In this document: positions 44,387-56,720 of the stretch, one piece after another
Layout: each line of letters opens with the position of its first letter
Numbering within the stretch: the first letter of the stretch is position 1
From: Gambelia wislizenii
Lineage: Eukaryota; Chordata; Lepidosauria; Squamata; Crotaphytidae
DNA length: 64,000 nucleotides
Reading direction: 5' to 3'
NCBI GenBank assembly: GCA_030847615.1
Contig: JAUMIR010000003.1
Span: forward strand, 61,551,001 to 61,615,000
Translations under genes and position numbers: made by a program
The notes under the pieces: generated by a model
Database searches by the model: none
What the model was told of the DNA's origin: nothing
What the model saw: only the letters and a program-made list of their open reading frames with translations

Positions 44387-44582
44387 ATTATTATGTGCCT
44401 TCGAGCTGATTTTGACATGCTGACCTTCTCCTGGTGTCTTCTTGGCATTGCTTTCCTATATGGCTGAGAGAGTATTCCTTGTCCAGTGTCACTCAGTGGG
44501 GTTTCAGTGGGTGAGCTGGGATTCCAACAATACCCTCCCAGAGTCCTAGTCCTACACTCAAACAACTACACTATGTTGGTTT
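44387..44582 (-). mobile_element. tRNA-derived SINE, minus orientation
   Basis: Begins ATTATGTGCCTTCGAGCTGA and ends, at the tRNA-like head, with CTACACTATGTTGG (minus A box). The B-box region, plus GGGATTCCAACAATA, is worn. Same family as 34842. Confidence 0.8.
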
Positions 44583-44784
44583 TTGTCTCAGAGGATATGA
44601 TGCTCGAATTAATAAATCAGGGAGAAGGACCAGTGACAGAAGACAATAATTTCCCTTAGGAGCTACTTCTCTGGGAGGCCCTCAGAGACCAGTTCCCTTA
44701 TATCCAAAATCCAGAGGGGGCACTCTTGCCATCCTTTTGATTCTTAAGTTCTTTCGCTTGGAAGATATCACCATGCTTAGCTAC

Positions 44785-44945
44785 TTCGATACAGCACAGT
44801 TTCTGTGCAGAAAACAACATTTATAAGTAATGCTGTTTTCTGCCCATGAAGCTAGTTTTCTATGCAGAAATGTTTTGCAGTTTTCTACACAGGAAAAAAA
44901 AAGAGCATTTTTGGCACAGAATAATTCCTGAACTGCAAAATAGTA
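44785..44945. repeat. Fragment of the GCAGAAAA-motif repeat
   Basis: Contains TTTCTGTGCAGAAAACAACA, TTTTCTATGCAGAAATG and TTTTCTACACAGG, the same motif words and spacing style as at 5180-5310 and 5765-5870. Confidence 0.55.
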
Positions 44946-45063
44946 TTCAAAAACTGTGCCATTTTTGATGACTTTCTGCAACAAGAAGGAAATGGCAAAA
45001 TTATTAATTCTTGCCTACAAGAATGGATTTTACAAAGATTTACATTCCTAGGAAAAAGTATTA

Positions 45064-45283
45064 CTGTGGGCTCTTGGTATCCACTGGGGGTTGGTTCCAA
45101 GACCTCCCATGGATACCAAAATCCATGGATGCATAAGTCCCATTATATACAATGGCATGTTGTTTATATAAAATGGCAAAATCAAGGTTTGCTTTTTGGA
45201 TTTTTTTAAAGAATATTTTCAAGCCGTCGACACTTGAATCCATGGATGCAGAATCTGTGTATATGGAGGACCGACCACTTGAG
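45064..45283 (+). mobile_element. Tigger/pogo-like MITE, TA flanks
   Basis: CTGTGGGCTCTTGGTATCCA, CCATGGATACCAAAATCCAT and CAAGTCGAC-like text; the inside has GGCAAAATCAAGGTTTGCTT, as in 28515 and 62583. TA lies at both edges. Confidence 0.75.
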
Positions 45284-47155
45284 TAACCAGGTGTTGTGCA
45301 AATGTAGTACCACCATTGAATGCAGGCCATTAATTCCCCAACGTGGTGCTAGAGCTTTCCTCAACCATCATTATCATCAAACTACAAAGTGAAGCACTGG
45401 CTTGCAGCTATCCTGCCACCTTTCTTTCCTTTGCCAAAAAGGAAGGGATTGTTGCACTCATGCATTGTAATTGCCCAGTTGTCTGATCAACATCCTGCCT
45501 GGTAAGCTGGGAAGTTTGAGTTCCAGCTGGGATCCAGCTGCAAGGGCTAGAGAGGCTGGTAGGGAGCAACAAGAAGGTATGTTTTGGCCTCAGAATTTTT
45601 GGTGGCCCTATATTTTACAATGTCTCATTGTTTTTCTAGTGTGTTGCCTGTGTGTGTGTGTGTGATGTGTGGGTGCTTTGCCTATTATTTTGTTTCTTTA
45701 ACCAGTTTGTTTTGAATTGTATTGTTTTGCTGTATACCCATGTGTTTTTCTGGTACACTTGCAAGATTCATTCACTAAGCTCGTGCTTGATTGGGGCAGG
45801 GGGCACAGGCAGTATGTGTACCTTGCCTATTTGTATGCTGGGGTGTGTATTTTCCTGTCTGATTCATGTCCCTACCTCTGGTTTGTTTGGGTTTAACATC
45901 TGTGTTTGGTTTATTTGTATGGGTATAATGTGTATGTTTTTCTCTGAGCATCATTGTTTTTCCTTTTGCGAAATGGACATTATATGGGGTCAAAAGCCCT
46001 GGTTTTGATATGATATTCACATCCAACCACTGTGCTGTGGGCAAGTATTACTTTTATTTTCATATGCTCTTTTTGGGTTTTCTCTTTCTGAATGGTTCAT
46101 TATCTTACCTTTTTATTGTGATTTTTACAGAAGTTGGCTGCCTTGAGTATGTTTTATGGAATAGTTACACATGCTGAAATACATCATTTGCCTTCTGTTA
46201 AACTGGTATTTTGTTTTGCTTCCTTATGTTAAGTGTATTGTTTGGTCCTTCAGGTTAAAACTCACCTCTGCTTTGTACTGATTTGGGAAAGCAGCTTACT
46301 TCTCTAACAATGCCACCACACTTTCTTCTCTGAAATAGGTATTTTATTCTATGTGAGGTTAAATATGTGGCTTGAGCCAATATCCTGCATTATCATTGTC
46401 AGTGCAATGACAAAGCTTTGTCATCACAGTTATGTCTGACAAGCCCCCCTCCAACAAGTCTATCTTCATAGCCTATCAGCAGCTCAACCAAAGTGTCCCT
46501 GAGGCATTGATGTTCACAGCAGTCTCCTGTTCTCATGGGGTGCCTTGAGAACAAGTAGCTGGAGAGACTCCTTGGGGTCCCATGACCAGGAATATGTTGA
46601 GCTATCATTCCCCAGTGCTCCAATCTCCAGCCCATCAGAAACCCTTCATTTGGGGTGCTGTCAGGCTATGAAGGTTGGTTGGGGGAGCATGTTGCATTGT
46701 TCATGACTGTAAATGTGAATCCCCAGCAGTTAGGTAAGTCTAGCTTACAATACTGTACCTTCTGAACAGGGTGCCAGCCCAGTATTTTCATCTCAGACCT
46801 AATCTCTGCCTCATGCCCTTTTTCTTGGTCAAGTTACTGACTAGCTGAGCACCCATGAATACATACATACAACAAATTATCAGATTTTCACATGTGCCTA
46901 ATAGGGCAGGGACCCCTTCTTTAACTAGCTTGCATATCTTATCTCCAGAGCTTCCAAACATTACGCTCCCAGGATCCACAGGCTGGGGAATCCTGAATGT
47001 TTTACTATGATTTTTTTTTCATGCTCTGCTTATTTCAGATTGAGAGAGTGCACTGTGGTGGGACTGTGAAAGGCATGATTTTATTTGCATTTTATTGGCA
47101 TCATCTTCTAAATAAGGAGATAACATTTTTGCTTGTTTGTTTCTGTTTTCTATCA
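45284..47155. other. Probable intron or intergenic sequence before the 47156 exon
   Basis: T/G-rich sequence with a (TG)n tract at 45650-45664 and long hydrophobic frames at 45652-46044 that come from T-richness. A C/T-rich tract precedes the 47156 acceptor. No other exon is recognised. Confidence 0.35.
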
Positions 47156-47347
47156 GATGTTCTTGGAGTCAATCCAGGGGACAGGAATGAATCCAAACCA
47201 ACTGTGAAAAAGATGGACACCACAACCACAGTGATTATTAAATCATCTCCTAAACATAAAGCGGACAGAGATAAAGGCAATCAAGCTTCACGTTCCTTGC
47301 TCTTCATGATGACAGCCCTAGCAGTTGTGTGGCATTCTTTGTCATAG
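47156..47347 (+). CDS. Candidate terminal coding exon of a GPI-anchored-type protein
   Basis: A pyrimidine-rich tract and the acceptor TTTCTATCAG end at 47155. The frame then reads (x)VLGVNPGDRNESKPTVKKMD, TTTTVIIKSSPKHKADRDKG and NQASRSLLFMMTALAVVWHS, and ends LS-TAG at 47345-47347. The product has a hydrophilic Lys/Thr-rich spacer with one N-glycosylation site (NES), a run of small residues near GNQAS, and a short hydrophobic end with no basic tail. This is the layout of a GPI-anchor signal, with cleavage probably around the small residues. The exon begins in phase 2 of a codon. I do not recognise the gene. A decayed reading frame is possible, but there is no stop, shift or repeat family overlap in the exon. 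Confidence 0.5.
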   Translation, partial: DVLGVNPGDRNESKPTVKKMDTTTTVIIKSSPKHKADRDKGNQASRSLLFMMTALAVVWHSLS

Positions 47348-48545
47348 CTGCATTACACTGCAGTAACTGTGCAATTTCTGTTCACTGTCATTTATACCCA
47401 CAGCCTTATCCAAGTGAAAACCAAGTCAAATGGCTCTCTAAATTGTGCACTCTAGTATTAATGTGGTATGTTAGTATACGTGCTAAATATTAGTCTGGGA
47501 CTGGCTAACAGCAAGCATCTAAATATCTACGCAGTGTATAGAGATGGTTACACTGATAACATCTCAGCTACTCAAGATGTAAAAAGGATGAAGACAGGAA
47601 ACCTGAGTAGATTAAGTTATTGTGATAAGTACAATTAAGAATGTTAAAGTTGTAAATTAATCTCACCATTTCACCCCTGTCATTCACTGGATAACAGACT
47701 GTTGTCTGTTTCATCTTTCTTATGAGTTCCACTGAATAATCAGATTTCAAGTACAGTTGACTAAGTTTTATCTTTAGGAATCAGCCACTATATTATAACA
47801 AAGTGCAGCACTATCTACCCGTTGGATACAATTCTGAAGTGGTTGAGAAATTCATAGCTTGTTTGAATCTCTTATTTTCATTTTTAATGTTTAGAATGTA
47901 GAAAGCAATATAAGCACCATATGCTGTGTTTAATGTATCAGTATAGTTGCCTTAACCATATAGCAACATGTGAAAATACCTCTCGAGTTATTTTGAAACA
48001 TGCAGAACCATTTCCATGCCCCCGGATTTCATTACTACATGCTTAAGACTTGATTATGTTGCAAATATCTGACAGATGGAAACGTGGGGGAAGAGAGAAC
48101 ATTAGATTTTTGCTTGAGCTGAAGTTTTAGGCCAAGATCCAATGGGACACTATCAGAGTGACAAATCCCACAAATATAACTGTGCTGGATTTAATTATTG
48201 CAGATGCAGTCATGGGAGAAAGTGTGCACAAGCAATTGCATTGCACAACCAGTTGCACAATGGAAAACTCTGCAGGTGTAGTGACCATTGCTCTAGTGCA
48301 ATGACCCTAGATTCAGGCCTTCACACATGTATGATGCAACAGCAAAGATGACAAAAGCCCTAATCCAGAGCTCTTGATCAGCTGTGGTGTGCATTCCTGT
48401 TTGAAAGAAGGGAAATGTGAGGCATGGAATCAGTCCTTTAGTGCTCAACACAATAAGTGAACAACACTGTGCAAACTTACTTCATCACAAATAAGTGAAC
48501 AACACCATTCAACACTGTTCAAACAGAGTGCCAACCACTGGTCTG
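47348..48545 (+). other. Possible 3' UTR and flank after the 47156 exon
   Basis: Free of recognised repeats for about 0.8 kb after the stop codon, which fits a 3' UTR. I found no clear AATAAA close by, so the end of such a transcript is undefined. Confidence 0.3.

Positions 48546-48582
<37 letters not shown>
48546..48582 (+). repeat. (TA)n microsatellite
   Basis: About eighteen TA units. Confidence 0.95.
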
Positions 48583-48583
<1 letters not shown>

Positions 48584-48894
48584 CCTCAGTCTGGGAAGAA
48601 TTAAATCCTCACCCCTTTTGCACAAATGGGGCAGGATCCAATCCTGTTGCCAAAAGAGTATGAGTTGCTTTTGCTGAACTGGAGCAAAATATTTCCATCT
48701 AGCTACCACACCAACCAAAAAAAGAAAAAAAGAAAAAACACCTTTACCCATTATATCCCACAAGGGACACTGATGCAGTGTAAATAGTTAATAGTTAGTT
48801 ACAATTAATGTTTAATTGTGCTGTGAAAGAAAAGTATAGATATCAAAGAAACCTGGAAGGATAGACTCTGTTATTTGCTGCTTTCTCTCTAGTA

Positions 48895-48992
48895 CAGTTT
48901 CCCCTGGCCTGGTACCTCCAAGTTTTATTGGCTGAGGGTGATGGGAGTTGAAGTTCAACATAACCAGAGGGCACCAGGTTGAGAGAAGGCTG
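48895..48992. mobile_element. hAT-like MITE, 98 bp, 8-bp TSD
   Basis: The ends CAGTTTCCCCTGGCCTGGTA and AGGTTGAGAGAAGGCTG are worn inverted repeats. The flanks CTCTAGTA (48887-94) and CTCTAATA (48993-49000) agree at seven of eight bases. The inside GATGGGAGTTGAAGTTCAAC is the standard core of this family. Confidence 0.8.
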
Positions 48993-49435
48993 CTCTAATA
49001 CATATTTTCAGGGTTCCTCTCATGTCACTTTTTAGTTATTAAACAAAACTGATGTATTTTACAGTGTGACAAAATGTTGCAATACAACAATTAGGTAGGA
49101 CAGGGCTAATACATGTATTTTTGAGAGCTGTTTTTACAATGTTATTGAAAATCTATACACTGCAGTCTAAGTAGAATTAACAGTTATAACTAAGTGGATT
49201 AAATCCAATGTTAGCCCTACCTAGAAATCAGTGGGGTTGAAGTTAGTTTCAGCTACCCAGTCCCATTCATTTAATTGGGTCTACTCTAGGGAGGATTAAT
49301 GCTGAATTTAGGCTATTTCTCAGAATTATTTTTGCTAACAAAGCCAATAATTCACATAACTGATTAGTTGTTTTCACTATAATGAATATTACACTGTACA
49401 GTTTTATAAGATATAATGTTAAATATTTGTCTTTG

Positions 49436-49490
49436 GTGTGAGTGTGTGTGAGAGAGAGTGTGTGAGAGAGAAAGAGAGAGAGAGAGAGCA
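49436..49490 (+). repeat. (TG)n/(GA)n compound microsatellite
   Basis: Alternating GT and GA runs of about 55 bp. They cause the Ser/Leu/Thr/His-rich minus frames at 49267-49555. Confidence 0.95.
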
Positions 49491-49735
49491 ATTACTTCAG
49501 CAGTCTGATTCACATAGAAGTATACGCAATCTAGTGTGTTAATTCTAGTACCCAAATATGTTTAGGATGAAAATATGTACAACTAGGCAACTATTCTTTT
49601 GAAGGTGCTTCAGTTTTGATGCATACAATTCTTGGACTTCAAGCACTCACCATTCACTTCAGTGGTACCTTCTATGCACATATCCTTTGTGTGTATGATG
49701 TTTCATGTATACTGAGCATACATACCAGCCTTCAA

Positions 49736-49863
49736 TCTGGTGCCACCTAGGGACTCCAACTTCCAGTATTCCTCACCGTTGGCAATGCTGTCAATGCTGG
49801 CTGGAGTGGCTGAGGGGAATTGAAGTCCAAAACATCTGGAGGTTACCAGGCTGGGGAAGGCTG
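49736..49863. mobile_element. hAT-like MITE, 128 bp
   Basis: The ends CAGCCTTCAATCTGGTGCCA and TACCAGGCTGGGGAAGGCTG are inverted. The flanks ATACATAC (49728-35) and ATACAAAG (49864-71) agree at six of eight bases. It has the same length as the copy at 50767. Confidence 0.75.
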
Positions 49864-50423
49864 ATACAAAGGCTTATTAGTCTCTTATTGGTCTCTTTCT
49901 CTTTATATGTTCTTGTATTCATGTTTTAACATTTAAGGTCATGACTCAGTCAAACAAAAGCACTTTTGTTCCATTGACTGTATCTGAAGGGTTAAGCTGT
50001 CCCATCAAACTTAATGGAAGCTAGAAATACTCATCTTTGGCTGGATTGTGCAATACAGTTGTAGCCCTCATGGAGCTGAATGAAATCTTTGAAACAGTAC
50101 TTCTAAAAGGTTTAGAAACCAGAAGACAAATGAAGCATTTAAATAAAATCTCATGGCCATCTGGCAGCTCTCTAGCTGAAAGCGGATTCATCTTGAATAC
50201 ATGGAGTTAACAATATTGGATTCATTCTGGTTCACCCAGTTGTATGATAGCTTATGAGAGGCCTTGTTCTCTCAGTCTTAATTCATACTAAGTTTTATTT
50301 TCCAACAAAGAGGCACTTTACAGAACACCAGTTGCACTCACACTTAAACAACTACAATGACAATAGGCAAGGAAAGAAATTTTGCTGACCTGTTATCATT
50401 TTATTAGCTACCGGTATTTTATT

Positions 50424-50558
50424 TATTAGCTAACACACATTGGAAACTGTTTAACGCAGTGTAGATGTGTAAATGGCTATTGCTTAAAACAATTTGTAAG
50501 CCGCTCTGATAGCCTTGTGGCTGAAGAACGGGGTATAAATAAATAAATAAATAAATAG
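50424..50558 (+). mobile_element. SINE 3' half, same family as 10493
   Basis: ATTAGCTAACACACATTGGA through GCCGCTCTGATAGCC to (AAAT)n. Only a handful of differences from 10631-10765, so the family was active fairly recently. The tRNA-like head is missing. Confidence 0.85.
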
Positions 50559-50599
50559 TCACAATTCAACCACACTGCTCAATGAGCTCAAGAGAGTAT

Positions 50600-50922
50600 T
50601 CTCTTCCCCCGCCCCTTCATCTTCTCAAGAACCTAGTGAGGTTGGTGAGTGACCAAGAAATTGAGAGCAAGAGACCACAAAAGACTGGCCAAGATCATCT
50701 AGTGAGTTTCAAGGCTCAATGATGACTTGAACCTGGTCTCCCATGCCCCAGTCCAACACTCTAACCCAGGGATTCTCAACCTTTGGTCCTCCAGATGGCT
50801 TGGACTTCCAATTCCAGCCAATATGGCCAGTGCAGAAGAATTCTGGGAGCTGAAGTCCCAAATTATCTTGAGGACTAAAGGTTGAGCACCACTGCTCTAA
50901 CCACTATACCACGCTGACCCGT
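50600..50922 (-). mobile_element. tRNA-derived (CORE/MIR-like) SINE split by an hAT MITE
   Basis: Minus-strand reading starts at GTCAGCGTGGTATAGTGGTT (A box) and continues, after the insertion, with TTAGAGTGTTGGACTGGGGC and CCAGGTTCAAGTCATC (B box). It then runs to the core with CTCACTAGATGATCTTGGCC. The insert at 50767-50894 duplicated CTCTAACC of this SINE. Confidence 0.75.
50767..50894. mobile_element. hAT-like MITE, 128 bp, perfect 8-bp TSD
   Basis: The ends CAGGGATTCTCAACCTTTGG and TAAAGGTTGAGCACCACTG are inverted repeats, extending inward as CAACCTTTGGTCCTCCAGAT and its mirror. The 8-bp flank CTCTAACC is exact on both sides (50759-66 and 50895-50902). The host sequence is the SINE at 50600-50922, so the order of insertion is clear. 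No coding capacity. Confidence 0.92.
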
Positions 50923-53524
50923 AATTGATAATCAATACTGTATTGTTGAATATTTATTATATACTATATTAGATACTGTATTGCATCTGTACTGATACTG
51001 TATTAGATGTGTATTTGGACAGGAGCACTTCATTTATGGACAATAATAATTAAAATTCTGTTTGTTAAAATTATTATTGTTATCACCAAAGTATTCCAAG
51101 TATTGCAGATTCACACTGGGGGGGGGGATAAACACAGCACCATCACCACTGCCTGTCTAAGATCATACTTTGGAGACCGGAATTTGTAATTGTTTTAGTG
51201 AACATAGTATAGCTTGTTCAAATTGCATATGTTGCAGGAAAGCAAGAAGTGACCTTCTCTATATCATAGTGCAATTCCTAAAAGACAGGTGAAGATTTCC
51301 CTTTGTCAGAAAAATTTAAGGGATGAGAGGCATAGTTTAATCCAGGTAGGTACACTACAACTAACCAGAATTCACTGGCAATTTAATGAAATACACAGAA
51401 ATGCTAATACAAAGCAAATTATTTTATTTCTTTGCAAAATGCATGAAAACCATCATTCAGTTACATAGTCTTGCATTTCTTATCATTGCATTCCAGCTTT
51501 TTACCATTAAGTAATAATTTGCACCTAAGACAATTATGTCTTCTGGAAAAAAAATAATCTGTTGCCTGCTAAACAATTAACATTTGCTCATTTGAGCTCT
51601 TACAAGAGAAGGTACAATTTGTCTACGGTGCCCTTTCTGCACACCTAATTAGTAAGAATGTGGAATGCTGTCTAAGGAACAAACATTTAATTTGGGGGGC
51701 TAAGGAGAGAGCAAATGTATTGTTAAATTTATATCTTCTTTGCAATTGTACTCATAAAATGTGTTTCAGCTACTAAGTGTTTTAAATGCTCCAAGATAAA
51801 ATAGCTCTTGCCCATACTAGGTCGAGCTTACCTATGTTTCTGTCTTTCAAATGTACTGTATGAAGAGCTGTGTGATTAGGAAGTTCTTCTACTCAATAGA
51901 GCAAAGATGCTGATGAAATCCAGGATTTCATACTGGATTTGTAAGAATCAGGTCATAGTACTTTAAAACCATCTGAATCAGTGATATTGTAGTAAATTTT
52001 GAAGAGCAGGTGGTCCCCATTGCATCCACATACAGCAAGGAGAATCCAAAGAGGCAAGCAGCTGGTTGGTCCATGTCAGAAAACTAGATTTAGCAGTTTC
52101 ATTCAGGAAAATGTCTTTTGTAAAGCTAATGGGTCTTAATTTTCCATTGAAGACCAAGATCTCTTCCACCCAATACCTTGTATTACAATAGGGCTGTCTT
52201 ACAGCAATACACTGTTGCTGGGGGAAATCAATCCTCTTTTCTAGCTACAGGTATGAATTCACTTTTTTAAAGTATGTAAGATGCACAGTGGGTGGATATA
52301 AGTGTTTAACATGAGTTTACTCCTAACTATGTTTCTTGTTGTATTAGTGTTGGAAAGAATGCTATGACCCTCAGCTTTAGTGAGATCTTTGATGAATAGT
52401 GGAATACAAATCCAGTAAATATCCATTAACTGATAGAACTACAGAAACATTTAAGGCCGGGATATCATCTACATTTTGATCATAGGGGATAGACATGACT
52501 GTTCCTTCAAGGAACATCACTCAAACTGATATTGAACTAAAAAGTGAGATAAGCATTTTCCATTTGTTCCTACTCCTGAGAGATGAAAGGATTCTCCAAA
52601 AGAAATACAAATCAATACAAACTCCAAGCTATGCTTCTAGTTTCTTTGTTTTAACACTAGCAAAATACTAATTAGAGGTGAGTTTGGGAAGGAATCACTT
52701 CTTGAGAAAAGCTTGTTCACTTCTGTTTCCCCAGTCCTACCCCCATGTTTCCATCTCAGCCTATATGCATAACTTTTTGTCTCTATTGCAGTCTGCACCC
52801 TATTGCCTAATGCTGATCCAAAATCTCTGGGCCTATTTTGCAGTCTTCCCTCGCAGTTGTTTCCAGAGTGCATAAAGTCTTTATTAGTCTCCCCTGATGA
52901 AATAATTAGATACTTTGCTGAATCACATCGGGCATTTTAATAAATATAAACACTTTGAAAATTATATGTCTCTTTGTGTTGTTTTGTTTCTAATGCCACC
53001 TGTTCATTTCTCCATCTTCTCAGTGTATCTTTTAAAAACAGTATACATACATTGGTACCATGCCTCGCAGAGGGAAGCAAGTGCCTCAGGAGAGGGAGCA
53101 GCAAAGTGTTTGAGGAGAGAACAGAATCGCACCTGATCTGCCCTGGGCTCTCTCAGCTAGCCTGCCTCCCCCTCAGGTGAAATGGAAGATAATGTCCCAG
53201 CTCTACTGCTAATAGAAAGGTCCAGCTGTCCTGTAGACTTTTGAATATGGAACAGAAGTGGGCGCTATCTTGTTATTCACCTCAGACAGAAAAATGCCTT
53301 GGTCTGTTCCTGCCACATATGCACAAGACAATTTCAAGAGTGGCAGCACAAAGAAAGACGTAGAAGCTTCATAGGCCTGTACATGTCACTGACTTCTTCA
53401 TTACAGGCCTACATTTACATGTGCTGCATATGTTTAAAGATGGAAACTACACACTAAGATTGAACCAGCATCAGGAAGGTGGGATAAACCTGTACCTTGT
53501 AATGCCCATAGAGAGAAGATCTTA
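50923..53524. other. Unassigned stretch
   Basis: Long AT-rich stretch without recognised repeats or exons. A G9 run occurs at 51119-51128. The small frames at 52637-53180 are unsupported. Confidence 0.35.
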
Positions 53525-54195
53525 GGAGATTATCACACAAGGCTAGAAAAGTGGAATTAAAACAGGACAGCAGTGTCTATGGCCAAACCTTATCACATGA
53601 TGTTGTGACTGTCCTATAGCAGGCATGTATTCAAACCTTTACTGTGGTGTCCCTTTCAAGTGATGGGGAAAGTCCATCAATATCTCTAACTGCCACTATT
53701 GTTCCACTGCTGGCCCTGGTATGACAGGTCTCTTTGCTTCAATTCCAGCATTACAGCAATCAGTGCAATATGGGGGCTGTAATCTCCTCCTCTCTCCCTG
53801 TCTCACTCTCTATTCCAAAGCAAGCTGACTCTGTGCCTTTTGGGGTATTTTACTGTGTTTGTGTACTTACAGCAAAATGTTAAATTAAAAACATTTTAAC
53901 ACAGCAAAGACAAAATTAAAAAAACCCAACAGGCACTGAGTTAGCCTGCTCTATAATAGTTAGTGGGAGGAGGAGAAAGGAGAGGAGGAGAATCAAGAAC
54001 CCCCCATAGCACTGGCTGCTGTAATGTTAGAACTGCAGTGAAGAGACTTATCACACTGGGGTGGGGGGGAGTTTCAGAGCAGTGCGGTTGCATGAAAGAA
54101 GAGAGGTGTGATAAGAAACATTTTCAAAGCGGTGTGTTCCTGGTTCCTTTCATAATTCTATTGCCCCAAGATACTAGCCTCTTGTGATAATCTCC
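53525..54195. mobile_element. Harbinger-like MITE, 671 bp, TTA TSD
   Basis: The left end GGAGATTATCACACAAGGCT and the right end AGCCTCTTGTGATAATCTCC are nearly perfect inverted repeats, with TTA on both sides (53522-24 and 54196-98). The inside has two T/A-rich blocks but no transposase frame. The end sequence is close to those at 33092 and 33732. Confidence 0.9.
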
Positions 54196-54198
54196 TTA

Positions 54199-56354
54199 GT
54201 GTTTGAATGTGCTGTTTGAAATTCAGAGGTTTGAACTCATGATCCAAACTGATTTGAACCTGTTTACTCAGCCATTTCTGTGTGCATAGCCTTAACTGAT
54301 GACAACACCAAGATCTCTATTTAACTTTGATAACCTTAATGGGAAGGATAGGGAAAACTGATTTCAGTGGATTCCACTGAAATAAGTTGGTAGTGATACA
54401 AAGTACAATTTAGCACCACCAAGGCACTTCAGTTCTTTATCATTAAAAACCACTTTTAGTAGTTGTGTATCCCTCAAAACTATCTCCCATGGCCAGTCTC
54501 AAAAGGAGGGGATAATGCTGCCCCACATCCTCCATGAGGACAGCTTTTCCTCCTAACTTTTCAAAGGAGATCATATGCAGTATAGTAGAAAACTCCAAGT
54601 CTATGTGTAAACCATTTCTAGTTTTGGAGTCTAGATAACTGCATTTCAGCAGTCCATCTATACTCTAGAGACCCTTAGGCACAAAAATGCAACTATGGAT
54701 CTACCTTGGAATGGGGATGGATGCTAGAATCCCAAAGTGCACCACATGTTCCATCTTGGATGCCAGATGTAGGGTTTTCCTTTGCCTTCAGCAGCAGGAT
54801 TCAAGCTGAAGGGGTAATCCTTTTCCAGAAGTTTTGTTTTTGCACATCATTTCTTCTAGCTAGATAAAGAAGGGAAGAAGTCCTGATCATCATATCAACA
54901 ATTTGTTTCTATTTGTTGCCTATGATACTGATGCAACATTGTAGCCTTACATCATGTTTTCAGTGCTATCCAAGCATAACTATTTCTACTTTTTATCCTT
55001 TGGTATAATTCTTCAGTTTTGATGGTGCATATTTTGTTGTGTTTTCTAATAATAGGGGTTGTCAGCATTTGCATGTGACAACAGCATCAAAATTTGCACA
55101 TGTATGGAGCCTATGCATACACCATAAAACTTTTCTTTTATAGCATTATGGATAATGGTGTTGATTTTGGGTTGTTCTACTATCACCTTACAAGACGGTT
55201 CCCACACCTGCCCTAGAGACCCTAATGCCTCTCTCCTTAAACAGTTCCATTTTATTACACCAGTTTGGGTCTGGAGTTCAGCAAAGACATTATATATAAA
55301 ACAACATCTATTTTATTAGCAACTCCTGAGTGTAGGAATGGCAAAGTCCTTCTTCAGAACCTAGACAGGTAGAAAACAATTAAACTTGAATTGCATTCAG
55401 AGAGTTGTTGAAATGCAAGTGTACAAAAATCATTTTTAAAAGGAAAAGACTGGAGTGTTCATGTCTAACCCATGAAATTACAACATCCACCAACTGTCAT
55501 GAAGAGCAAATTTATTGAACTGCCATTTATAAAGCTAGTTAAGAGAGGTTAACATGTCTTGGAATAAAGTACTGTACACCAGTCTGTTAAAAAGTCATAT
55601 AAAGACTGCATATGAATATTTCATATGCGCTGACCAGCTGTCCCAAATTAGTACATACCCTGCAACTGTCCCAATGTGTTAAGAACAGTCCTGATTAATC
55701 ATCTGTCACCCCAATTTTTCAGCTGCTTTTAAAATGTCCCACTTTTTGTCTTCTCTTCCCATTTTCTCTCTTTGTCCTCAGTTTACTTTGATTGCTACAA
55801 ACTGAGTCCAAAGTGAAAAAGTAGTTTGTACTCAACTCAGATGCGGGGAGAGGAGTGGGCAGAATTCTGCCTTACCCATCAGGTCTAGGCAAAAGCAAAT
55901 AGCTGCAGCCTCTCCTACCTTGTCTGTTCATCCTTGTTAATGAATTTTCCTATATGGACAACATTCTAATGTTGCTTGACAATACATGTCCCACTGTTCA
56001 CCAGTGAAATGCTGGAGGGTAGATGTATATAGTCGATATTTTGGCATAGATGCAGAGCTTCAAATCAAACCCTGCTCTAGTAGCCTTCCACTCATCATAA
56101 TAATGGGACTTTCCTTCATTCCCCCCCCCACAAGCCGATGTTCTAAAATCTGCTTCAGAAGGTTTCCTGGCCCATTGGAGGAAGTTTTGAGGGAGCAGTG
56201 GGATGGGGAAATTGCTACACTCCCCCCCCCCTCAACTTCACTAATGGAAACAATCCAGTCAGTGGAATAAAGCCAATGGATCCTGGATCTTGGCCCTTTA
56301 TAAACATTGGTGGGACTAACCACGTATAAAAACATACAGGACAGTAGTCTTCAC
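54199..56354. other. Unassigned stretch
   Basis: No recognised exon or repeat apart from C-runs near 56123 and 56222. The frames at 55986-56335 are unsupported. Confidence 0.35.
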
Positions 56355-56496
56355 TTCAAAGGGATCTAGGGGTCTTAGTGGAGCACAAGCTGAACATGAT
56401 TCAGTGATGAACAGCTTAAAGAGCCAATGCGATTCTAAGCTGCCTCAATAGGAGTATAGTGTTTAGATCAAGGGAAATAATAGTGCCACATTGTAT
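56355..56496 (+). mobile_element. CR1 LINE internal fragment
   Basis: TTCAAAGGGATCTAGGGGTC, GAGCACAAGCTGAACATGA and AATAGGAGTATAGTGTTTAG match 58633-58775 of the CR1 copy at 58 kb. The frame is broken. No CR1 3' tail follows. Confidence 0.85.
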
Positions 56497-56504
56497 AAGG
56501 CTTG

Positions 56505-56720
56505 TTTCCCCTTTAAAAAAAATTTCAAAGGCCTGCTGAATAAAAAGTTCTTCACCTGCCTGCTGAAAGATAACAAGGATGGTCCCTGTCTAACTTCTTT
56601 GGGAATGAAATTCCAGAGCCTGAGAGCAGCTACAGAAAAGGCTCTCTCCCAAATTCCTGCCGGGTGTACCTGTGAGGATGGTGAGTGGTGAGAGAAAGAA
56701 CTCATCAGAAGATCTCAAAA
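56505..56720 (-). repeat. L2-like LINE protein-end remnant
   Basis: Minus-strand frame 56705-56463 includes RAFSVAALRLWNFIPKEVRQ and SLLSFSRQVKNFLFSRPL, the common '...LWN-LP-E-R--...FK--LK--LF' end of L2-like LINE proteins. It abuts the CR1 fragment. Confidence 0.55.

Noticed and set aside
45652..46044. 118-codon Cys/Phe-rich plus frame
   Set aside because: T/G-rich low-complexity text; the start of the frame is a (TG)n tract.
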